A DNA stretch of 64,000 bases, taken from Fortiea contorta PCC 7126. GTDB taxonomy: Bacteria; Cyanobacteriota; Cyanobacteriia; Cyanobacteriales; Nostocaceae. The DNA lies in assembly GCF_000332295.1 (NCBI RefSeq), contig NZ_KB235930.1, positions 895 through 64,894 of the forward strand, read 5' to 3'. Shown in pieces: positions 57,071 to 64,000 of the stretch. Position numbers and translations under genes: made by a program. The notes beneath the pieces are model-generated. The model was given only the letters and a program-made list of their open reading frames with translations. It did no database searches and was not told where the DNA came from. Position 1 is the first letter of the stretch, and each line of letters starts with the position of its first letter.

Positions 57071-58624
57071 TCAATCTTCCGAATGGGGATGAGCAAATAA
57101 ACTGGGATCGAGGTAGTTAATTCGTGCTAGAGGACTGAGGGACGAGAGAATTTGAGCACCGTAGCTGCGGTTAACTACACGGCTATCAAGTAAAGCGACG
57201 ATCCCTTGATTTTCGCGGACTGGTGCGATCGCGCGCTGTAATTCATTTAAAGCTGTAGGCAATAAGTATAAACGGAACCAATCTTGATGCGATCGCTTAT
57301 AGTGAGCTACTCTACCAGCTACTAAAGGACTTTCCAAAGATGGTAAAGGCAAAGTAGCAATAATTAACAGCTGAGGTGCAGGTAAAACACCTTGGTGTTC
57401 ACGCCAAAATTCCCAACCGCTGATTAAAATCCCATTTTCATCTAAACAAGTTTTTTCTACCTGTACCCGCGAACCGAATTCACCTGCTAAAACCGCTGCT
57501 ACTTGCGCTTTGAGTGGTACATCCCCTACTAAGATCACCGTTAATCCTGGTGCTGTGGCGCTTAAACATAACAGCGTCCGTACCTTGTGAATAAATGCTG
57601 CTTGAAATTCTGGTGTGTTGGGTAAAGGTAACTTATAAGGTACATATAGTTGAATTGCTTCCCCTTGACTATCAGCAGCAAACTTTAAGCAAGTTACATC
57701 TGCTAAACCCAGACGCTGACGGAACAGAGGCGCTTCAGTTTCCGGTTCTAGGGCGCTACCAATTAATACTACAGGTTGACGCTGCCAAATTAGCGCCAGT
57801 TTTTTATCTAATTCAATGGGAGCGCAGTGCAAAGAAAATAAACCTTGACGACGGGTAATAGTCGCCCAGAGAAGGGATGGGGAGATGGAGTCGTGGGGAG
57901 AGCTTTCATGACTAATTGCGAATTGTTGCCAGAAATTTTGCCAAGAATCCGGGAGTTGAGCTTGGTCTAAAGCCGAATAAAGATGGTGCAGAATCTCGAC
58001 TTCCGGCTGAGAAATCAGATAGCACTCGTAAGGATTGGGGGGATGCTGGAAAAGTTCGCGGGTCAATTGCGATCGCGCCGAACGAATTAACTCAGCTTCG
58101 TGGGGACAAGCCAACATGAGTTGTTCCCAGTCCTGGGGTTGAATAATTTGGGTCAGCTGGTCACGTACCCAATCTTCTAAATCATCCACCCCATCAATAA
58201 TTGTCGGTACTCCTGGGGGAAAATGTTCAGCAGTTTCTAGTTGTCCTTTTAACCAAGCTGCGGGGGAAATCAGCAGTAACCCTTGAAACTCAGTACCCGG
58301 CCAAGTGTCGCCTGTTCTGATGGTCTTTTTGGCTTGTAACCATTGCTGTAAGCGAGGAATTTCTATTTTGAGTAAGCGTTGCTGTACTGCTTCTGGGGCA
58401 ACAATAATTACCGGCCCGTGCCACATCAAGGCTGATGCTACGAAACTAGTGCGATACCGCCCTTGATAACCGCAAACTGCTCCTACTTGAATTAGGGCGC
58501 TACGTCCCAAGCGCAAGGCTCTTGCTACCAACCGCGCCATCGTCAAATGATGGTGCCAAGAAGGAAACCCCGCCTGCGATCGCAGGAAGTTATGTAATGA
58601 CAAATGAACTTCTGCCTCAATCAC
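57071..58624 (-). CDS. DinG/XPD-like helicase-fold protein with degenerate P-loop
   Basis: 517 aa with a GTG start. The layout is that of DinG-type helicases with the first half reduced. At about 46-59 'VGAVCGYQGRYRTS' replaces the Walker A motif, with Arg where GKT/S would have Lys. 'TIIDGVDDLEDW' sits where the DEAH box should be. The C-terminal RecA-like half is better kept: 'PVVLIGSALEPETEAPLF', 'GILISGWEFWRE', and 'LNELQRAIAPVRENQGIVALLDSRV', which matches motif VI (QxxGRxIR) without its first arginine. No Fe-S cysteine cluster is apparent. It may bind but not unwind DNA. Orthologues in cyanobacteria are annotated as helicases. Confidence 0.7.
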   Translation of the reverse strand: MIEAEVHLSLHNFLRSQAGFPSWHHHLTMARLVARALRLGRSALIQVGAVCGYQGRYRTSFVASALMWHGPVIIVAPEAVQQRLLKIEIPRLQQWLQAKKTIRTGDTWPGTEFQGLLLISPAAWLKGQLETAEHFPPGVPTIIDGVDDLEDWVRDQLTQIIQPQDWEQLMLACPHEAELIRSARSQLTRELFQHPPNPYECYLISQPEVEILHHLYSALDQAQLPDSWQNFWQQFAISHESSPHDSISPSLLWATITRRQGLFSLHCAPIELDKKLALIWQRQPVVLIGSALEPETEAPLFRQRLGLADVTCLKFAADSQGEAIQLYVPYKLPLPNTPEFQAAFIHKVRTLLCLSATAPGLTVILVGDVPLKAQVAAVLAGEFGSRVQVEKTCLDENGILISGWEFWREHQGVLPAPQLLIIATLPLPSLESPLVAGRVAHYKRSHQDWFRLYLLPTALNELQRAIAPVRENQGIVALLDSRVVNRSYGAQILSSLSPLARINYLDPSLFAHPHSED

Positions 58625-59416
58625 ACGCTTTTAATCCCATACAAAGTGACTTTTACGCACAAAGCCCCGTCTCTATTATTTTGTCATCTGTCACGGGTTG
58701 TTTGTAGTTGCTCATGACTGATGACAAACCACCAATTAAGAGGAAATATGCTACCCTCACACAGAAATTTCCAGCGAAGCCTACAGACATCTGCTGGGTC
58801 GTCAAATCGAGCAAACTTGACGAAGTTTACCGGGGTTTAATGCAATCGCTCATAGATTTGTGAAATTTATCTACGATCGCCCTCTGTCAAATCGCTATGC
58901 ATGAAGACAAGCGCATCCTCAACATAGTTATCAATACGGGGATACCAGACTCACTGGCATAAATAAACATTCGGGCTGTGCTAGCCCTGAAACTGGGGCA
59001 TATTCAATGTGGTCATACTATTTTAATTCAAATAGCGATGTGGGCAATGAGTGGTGCTTTTAGTCTGAGTAACTTAAATATTTATTTGGAGTAGGTAGTA
59101 TCAGCCCAAAGCTAAAGTCTAAAGTCGCAAATTACTACATCTGTCAAAGAATGGAGCATCGATTAGAAACAAATTAATGTTTTTCGCCCACGTTTGCTTG
59201 TACTAATTATTACTTAATCTTGTCTGTTGTCAAAACAGAGAAACAAGATACAGAAACTTGGCATGATCAAATTAAATCAGCTAAATGCAATAACACATTT
59301 TTAGTTGTTTGCAGCAAGCATTTCTATGTATCCAAACTAAGGCAAGATCAAGCTGGGGGCTAGGGGTTACCTAGAGCTTTCAGTTGACGAACAATTTAAT
59401 TCAGGAATGTTTTCAG
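58625..59416. other. Intergenic, 0.8 kb
   Basis: AT-rich DNA between divergent genes. A 30-codon frame at 58748-58840 with a good ribosome binding site (AGAGGAAAT) is the only candidate gene and is not recognisable. Confidence 0.45.
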
Positions 59417-59827
59417 ATGTCAAGCAACTTTACAAAACTACTGCCTATACTAGCGACGATTCTGGTATTAATTCTTTTCGTCCCAGAAATTGTTCTAGCT
59501 ACACCAACTAGATTTGATAGCAGCCACACTGTAATTCTGGCTCAAGCTACGACCTCAGACTTAGATATTGATTTAACTCCCTTACAAAAACAAGAACTGC
59601 AAGCTATACGCCAGCGCAGAAATCGGGAAATAGTCAATATTCTAGACTCATCCCAACGCGCTCAACTTGCTCATAACCTACGACATGGGGATGACTTAAC
59701 GCAAGCCTTGAGAACCCTGAACTTAAGACCAGAACAGCAGGATTTTATCAAAGCGATCGTCCAATTGACTAATTTGAAATTGAGAGCGATCGCTCTACGT
59801 CACGCCTTACCAGTAGCACATAAGTGA
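59417..59827 (+). CDS. Exported helical protein, LTxxQ/Spy-like, 136 aa
   Basis: The ATG at 59417 has AGGAA at a normal distance. A signal peptide ('LLPILATILVLILFVPEIVLA') precedes a mature helical protein. 'LTPLQKQELQAIRQRRNREIVNIL' and 'LRPEQQDFIKAIVQLTNLK' resemble LTxxQ repeats of Spy/CpxP-type periplasmic chaperones. Function is inferred from layout only. It is a single gene, with tandem repeats downstream. Confidence 0.68.
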   Translation: MSSNFTKLLPILATILVLILFVPEIVLATPTRFDSSHTVILAQATTSDLDIDLTPLQKQELQAIRQRRNREIVNILDSSQRAQLAHNLRHGDDLTQALRTLNLRPEQQDFIKAIVQLTNLKLRAIALRHALPVAHK

Positions 59828-59882
59828 AAATACCACAACCTAGCTTCGTTCGCTCCCCTTACTCAGTAAATTCCTGAATTGA

Positions 59883-60084
59883 GTTAGCAAACAGGTTGAA
59901 ACACAAAGCAATCTACCTGTTTGCTAACACAAAACACCAAAATGAGAAAGCATTTAAAGGTTTTGCTTGCTGAATCTACCGAAATCAGAAAGCAAACTCC
60001 AGTTTGAGAAAGCATTTACAGGTTTTGCTTGTTAAATCTACCGAAATGAGAAAGCATTTAAAGGTTTTGCTTGTTAAATCTACC
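59883..60084. repeat. 14-bp inverted repeat and three 38-bp direct repeats
   Basis: GTTAGCAAACAGGT (59883-59896) and ACCTGTTTGCTAAC (59915-59928) form a perfect stem with an 18-base loop. Then TGAGAAAGCATTT... units of 38 bases lie at 59943-59980, 60005-60042 and 60047-60084, almost identical. A partial unit sits between the first two. Confidence 0.85.
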
Positions 60085-60602
60085 CAAATGAGTCAGCAAA
60101 CATGCGGTGATATGCGTTTACACTCCACAAGCGCACTCTTGTTTGTGTCATAGTATATTTGCTCTGGCGATCGCATACTACTGAATCAGAGCATAATTAT
60201 AAGACTTACGCACTGTACAAATTAATCATAATATGCATTGACAACAATCGGTCATTACCAAATTTGATGGTGATTCTCGTTGATGGGAGGTGCAACCGTA
60301 GGGGCACGGCAATGTCGTGCCCTAGCACCAAGCAATATCATGCTGTACCGTTCTTAATGCGAATCGCCCTATGACTTTGCTCGTCAACAGACTTGTGCTT
60401 TTGAGGGCACAGAGGGCACAGCACTGCTGTGCCCCTACGGAATGTAAGGCTATTTGCGAGTGATACAACGCTTAATACCCGAAGGCAAATTTTTAGTAAT
60501 ATTTGATGACTGCACAAAATCAGAATTTTATCAAGACTGCAGATAATCGCCCTATTTGATCACAGCATCTATAATTAATCTTGCCCTCTTTAGTTCGTGA
60601 TC
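60085..60602. other. Intergenic with two GGGCAC-type hairpins
   Basis: TAGGGGCACG...CGTGCCCTA (60299-60324) and GGGCACAGCA-C-TGCTGTGCCC (60414-60434) are dispersed-repeat hairpins. No gene is supported in these 518 bases before lysS. Confidence 0.6.
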
Positions 60603-62288
60603 ATGGCGGAAGAAGATATCCGTGCTGCTAGACTCGAAAAAGTAGAACAACTCAAGCAACTAGGTTTTAATCCCTATGCTTACAGTTGGCAATCTACTCA
60701 TCACGCAGCACAATTACAAGAAAAATTTGCCGATTTACCCAGTGGTGAAGAAGTTAATTTAGAAGTTGCTGTTGCTGGACGCATTATGGCGCGCCGCGTC
60801 TTTGGTAAACTAGCTTTCTTCACCCTACAAGACGAAACCGGCACAATTCAGCTTTATTTAGAGAAAAACCGCATCCAGGAAGGTATGGCACAGATTGATG
60901 CTGAAGCCTTCAACCACATCAAACAACTCACAGATGCAGGCGATATTCTGGGAGTCAAAGGTACTATTAAACGGACTGAAAAGGGCGAATTATCGGTCTA
61001 CGTTAAAGAATACAGCATCCTGACAAAATCTTTGTTGCCTTTACCTGATAAATGGCACGGGTTAACCGATGTCGCCAAACGCTACCGCCAGCGTTACGTT
61101 GACTTGATAGTTAATCCTGAAGTCCGCCAAACATTTCGTCGTCGCGCTCAAATAACGGCGGGAATTCGTCGCTATCTAGAACAGCGAGATTTTCTAGAAA
61201 TTGAAACACCAGTTTTGCAAAGTGAAGCAGGTGGTGCGGATGCGCGTCCCTTCGTTACTTATCACAACACTTTAGAAATGGAGTTGTATCTGCGAATTGC
61301 GACAGAACTCCATCTCAAACGATTGATTGTTGGTGGGTTTGAAAAAGTTTTTGAATTGGGGCGAATTTTTCGGAATGAAGGTATTTCTACTCGACACAAT
61401 CCCGAATTTACCACAATTGAAATCTACCAAGCCTACGCCGATTACAATGATATGATGGCGTTGACTGAGGGGATTATTACTACCGTCGCTCAAGAAGTGC
61501 TCGGCACATTAGAAATTACCTACCAAGGGGAAACTGTAGATTTAACTGCTCCTTGGCGACGGGTAACAATGCACGATTTAGTGAAAGAATATACAGGCTT
61601 AGATTTCCATGCTTTTTCTACATTAGAAGAAGCAAAATTAGCGAGTAAAAATGCTGGAATTCCCGACACAGATACAGTTGAATCAATAGGAAAATTACTC
61701 AATTTAGTTTTTGAAGAAAAGGTAGAAACTAACTTAATTCAGCCTACCTTTGTCATCGATTATCCTGTGGAAATTTCACCTTTATCTAAACCCCATCGTT
61801 CCCAACCAGGATTAGTAGAACGATTTGAGCTATTTGCTGTAGGGAGAGAAACAGCTAATAGTTTCTCAGAACTTACCGACCCGATTGACCAAAGAGAGCG
61901 TTTAGAAGCACAAGCAGCGAGAAAAGCGGCTGGTGATTTAGAAGCTCAAGGAGTTGATGAAGACTTTTTGACAGCGTTAGAATATGGTATGCCACCCACA
62001 GGCGGGTTAGGAATTGGGATTGATAGATTGGTGATGCTATTAACTAATTGTGCCAGTATTCGAGATGCGATCGCATTTCCTTTACTCAAACCTACCAGCA
62101 GTGTCATCAAAGAATTTCGTTACGATTCCAAAACTCAAACACTAACTATTGAATTTAGCGGTGGTAGTGTTTATGAGTATTACAAAGTCCCCGTTGATAT
62201 CAAAGAAGCCTTAGAAAATGCACCGTCAGATGGTCAATACTTTAATAAGTTTATTAAAGGCAAATTTTCCGAAGAACAATTAAGTTAA
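60603..62288 (+). CDS. lysS: Lysyl-tRNA synthetase, class II, with KTSC tail
   Basis: 561 aa from the ATG at 60603 (a GTG two codons earlier is possible). An OB-fold anticodon-binding domain (about 55-160, '[23 protein letters not shown]') precedes the class II core. Motif 2 is '[14 protein letters not shown]' and motif 3 '[15 protein letters not shown]'. The last 65 residues ('[20 protein letters not shown]', '[19 protein letters not shown]') are a KTSC domain, a fold found at the end of some lysyl-tRNA synthetases. KTSC is thought to bind RNA or protein partners. Single gene. Confidence 0.95.
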   Translation: MAEEDIRAARLEKVEQLKQLGFNPYAYSWQSTHHAAQLQEKFADLPSGEEVNLEVAVAGRIMARRVFGKLAFFTLQDETGTIQLYLEKNRIQEGMAQIDAEAFNHIKQLTDAGDILGVKGTIKRTEKGELSVYVKEYSILTKSLLPLPDKWHGLTDVAKRYRQRYVDLIVNPEVRQTFRRRAQITAGIRRYLEQRDFLEIETPVLQSEAGGADARPFVTYHNTLEMELYLRIATELHLKRLIVGGFEKVFELGRIFRNEGISTRHNPEFTTIEIYQAYADYNDMMALTEGIITTVAQEVLGTLEITYQGETVDLTAPWRRVTMHDLVKEYTGLDFHAFSTLEEAKLASKNAGIPDTDTVESIGKLLNLVFEEKVETNLIQPTFVIDYPVEISPLSKPHRSQPGLVERFELFAVGRETANSFSELTDPIDQRERLEAQAARKAAGDLEAQGVDEDFLTALEYGMPPTGGLGIGIDRLVMLLTNCASIRDAIAFPLLKPTSSVIKEFRYDSKTQTLTIEFSGGSVYEYYKVPVDIKEALENAPSDGQYFNKFIKGKFSEEQLS

Positions 62289-62377
62289 TATCTGGCGATT
62301 AATAGGAATTAAAAGTAGGGTGGATTATCTCCATCCTACAAATCGGGGACAATAAACCTATTTTAGAAAAGGGAATA

Positions 62378-62421
62378 GGGGTTAGAGACTAGGAACTAGG
62401 GAAAAACATTTTTATTGTTCC
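62378..62421 (+). repeat. Dispersed repeat, copy 2 (GGGGTTAG...ACATTTTTATTGTT)
   Basis: The order GGGGTTAG, ACTAG, CTAGGG and ACATTTTTATTGTT repeats that at 3288-3346. The stretch 62289-62569 also has a hairpin, GTAGGGTGGA/TCCATCCTAC (62315-62339), without a T-run. Confidence 0.6.
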
Positions 62422-62569
62422 TTATGTCTTTTCTTATTACCCATTCCCTAGCCCCTGCTTCAGGGTAAATACTTATACCAACTTTTAGTAGTCTAAGCAT
62501 CAAACTTTTTTCTTAGTAATAGGTATATTTCTCTTGCGAATTTAAAAAAGCAAGAAGAAAGGATGAATC

Positions 62570-63004
62570 GTGTATAACGTATTTCGTCAATTACCTATAA
62601 AAACTAGTATTTGTTTGTTGAGTTTGATTAATTTGCACAACTTGATAGCAGCACCAGCAAACGCACAACAAGCTGTAGCGAGTGGTGCTGTGTCTATAGT
62701 TTCGCCCACAGGCGCTTATCAAGGAATTAGCGGAGAACTGTTTTTACCTGTAAGCAATTCTCTCAATCCCGGTACAAAAACTACTTTAACAATCACACCT
62801 ACTTTCACAAATTTCGGCGCAACTGATGAAAAAATAACTTCTTTATCTCTCACCCTTGAAACTTCCAGCACCGTATTCACAAACAATCACAACTCACTCT
62901 TGAATCAAGCTGTACAAACAATTAATAATCCTCAATTAACAGCTAATCCAGCATCTATCCAGCAGACAATTAACAACACTAATAGCTCTGGTGCATTAGA
63001 ATAG
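62570..63004 (+). CDS. Exported hypothetical protein, 144 aa
   Basis: It uses a GTG start; the ATG at 62563 leads to a stop after four codons. A signal peptide ('SICLLSLINLHNLIAAPANA', cleavage after ANA) is clear. The mature part is Ser/Thr/Asn-rich and beta-like ('LNPGTKTTLTITPTFTNFG', 'SSTVFTNNHNSLLNQ'). I recognise no domain. It converges with the outer-membrane-like gene, 16 bases between the stops. Confidence 0.65.
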   Translation: MYNVFRQLPIKTSICLLSLINLHNLIAAPANAQQAVASGAVSIVSPTGAYQGISGELFLPVSNSLNPGTKTTLTITPTFTNFGATDEKITSLSLTLETSSTVFTNNHNSLLNQAVQTINNPQLTANPASIQQTINNTNSSGALE

Positions 63005-63020
63005 CTATTAACAAAGAAAG

Positions 63021-64000
63021 TTAAAACCGATAACCACCTTGAATTTTTAGATCAAATCCATTCTCTCCAGTACCAATTTGCGATTCTAAAAAAACATTGT
63101 TATCTGGAAACTGATATCTAAAAATAGCGCCATAGTTTAAACCAGAAACGCGGCTATTCAAACCCAAATTTCTGGTTCCGTAATTTTTTACATAAGCACC
63201 AATAGAAAAATTTGTCCCCAGTCTTTGCAAACTCTGTAAATCATAGTAGATATCTTTACCCATTTCGATGTTTGTACTCACTTTAAAGCCTGTACTAGTA
63301 GTGAAATCGGCGTTAAATAACCCTAAAAATTCGCCATTACTATTATTTTCAATAAAAGCAACCGCAGGAGCCAAAGAAAAACTCAAATTTCTTTGTTGAT
63401 GATTAAAGTAATAGCTGATAACAGTCGAGAAAGGATTATTTCCGTTGGATGCACTATTCCAGTCAACTTTTAAGCTGGGTATGTGAGTATTAATTGCTAT
63501 AGGTTTTTTATTTGCGTCTAACTGGACACTGGTTTTGATATAATTAACTAAGAAATTAGTATATATACCAAAGCTTGGTTCCGCCAATCCTAAATTATTA
63601 TTATTAACCCCAGGGGCTGACTTCGCATCTAAATTAAACCAACTTCCTACACTAGCGCTATAGTTCAAATCACCTACTGAACCAGACGTTAATAATTCAA
63701 TTGATGGTAAATATAAATAACCATTAAAGTTTTTAAAACTCACACCTATGAGGTCAACTCTAGTAAGTTCAAAATAATCAAAAGCCAAATCAAAGGTGCG
63801 GACAGGAATCGGAACTATAGAATTATCTGCGGAGCTAAATCTTTGTACAAATTGTTTTCCTTGGGAATTAGTCAAAATTACTTCCGCAGCAGATGACTCG
63901 TTAATGGGAGTTATGGAAGTATTATTTAAAGGAATTTGATTTCCGATGAAAGTTAGGGGGCCAAATTTTTCGTTAGAAAGTCTGATAGTTGAGAAGAAGC
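63021..64000 (-). CDS. Outer-membrane-like beta-barrel protein (5' end outside window)
   Basis: The frame stays open to base 64000, so the start is to the right; about 326 residues are visible. The sequence alternates polar and hydrophobic/aromatic residues in strand-like runs ('FSIGAYVKNYGTRNLGLNS', 'GAIFRYQFPDNNVFLESQIG') and ends in aromatic Phe ('IQGGYRF'), the usual C-terminal signature of outer-membrane barrels. The upstream part includes 'GPLTFIGNQIPLNN'. I do not know the family; the export signal cannot be seen. Confidence 0.6.
   Translation of the reverse strand, partial: FFSTIRLSNEKFGPLTFIGNQIPLNNTSITPINESSAAEVILTNSQGKQFVQRFSSADNSIVPIPVRTFDLAFDYFELTRVDLIGVSFKNFNGYLYLPSIELLTSGSVGDLNYSASVGSWFNLDAKSAPGVNNNNLGLAEPSFGIYTNFLVNYIKTSVQLDANKKPIAINTHIPSLKVDWNSASNGNNPFSTVISYYFNHQQRNLSFSLAPAVAFIENNSNGEFLGLFNADFTTSTGFKVSTNIEMGKDIYYDLQSLQRLGTNFSIGAYVKNYGTRNLGLNSRVSGLNYGAIFRYQFPDNNVFLESQIGTGENGFDLKIQGGYRF

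Noticed and set aside
59943-60084. Possible CRISPR array
   Set aside because: Only three units, irregular spacing (62 and 42 bases), with spacers too short and not unique, and no cas genes.
60159-60374. 71-codon plus-strand frame
   Set aside because: It contains a dispersed hairpin repeat and has no protein-like features.

Overview
The window comes from a filamentous, phycoerythrin-containing cyanobacterium of the Nostocales type (Nostoc/Tolypothrix/Calothrix-like). The evidence is a C-phycoerythrin locus (cpeB, cpeA, cpeY, cpeZ), an nblA gene, a cyanobacterial kdp operon with kdpG, a panC-cmk fusion, small cyanobacterium-specific families (DUF1815- and DUF2839-like), an IS701-family element, and very frequent GCGATCGC (HIP1) octamers. 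No rRNA, tRNA or CRISPR array was recognised.

Layout. 0-4 kb is accessory DNA: a transposase-like fragment with a small CxxC protein, a broken PIN toxin beside its antitoxin, a membrane-anchored NACHT-type NTPase, a ParD/ParE pair and a Uma2 nuclease. 4.1-11.6 kb is the pigment region: cysteine synthase, a minus-strand pair (HEYAH zincin-like protein and CpcS/CpeS-family bilin lyase), then nblA, cpeBA, cpeYZ and a methyltransferase on the plus strand. Pigment synthesis, attachment and breakdown functions therefore sit within about 5 kb. 11.6-30.7 kb is mixed: secreted zinc protease, pentapeptide protein, PrxQ, LrtA/HPF, LipB, an amino-acid ABC receptor-permease fusion, TPR protein, DUF711, a 2OG-Fe oxygenase with a possible leader switch, SfsA and MltA.

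30.8-36.1 kb is a second accessory island. It holds an Rpn/DUF4351 remnant, a 345-codon helical gene cut by a clean 1360-bp IS701-type insertion, a divergent 427-aa membrane/coiled-coil protein and another Uma2 nuclease. Removing the IS and one CTAA duplicate restores the helical gene exactly in frame. 36.2-42.9 kb is housekeeping: PHP phosphoesterase, PurM, Fe-SOD, PanC-Cmk and RlpA.

42.9-45.2 kb is a 2.3-kb AT-rich region without a credible protein gene but with at least five stem-loops, three of them followed by T-runs; it is the best place in the window to look for small RNAs. It leads into kdpA-kdpB-kdpG-kdpC (K+ uptake), with no kdpD or kdpE after it. 50-64 kb holds a VWA protein, a thioesterase, a secreted TPR-CHAT protease-like protein, DUF1815, DUF2839, a DinG-like protein lacking the P-loop lysine, a secreted helical protein, LysS with a KTSC tail, and a secreted protein facing an outer-membrane-like protein that runs off the right edge.

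Dispersed repeats are common between genes: GTAGAGACG hairpins, (GG)CTAGGGAATAGG strings, 47-bp and 38-bp tandem units. Two tandem repeats run into the 3' ends of genes (TPR protein and panC-cmk). Assignments rest on motif recognition by eye; no database search was run.
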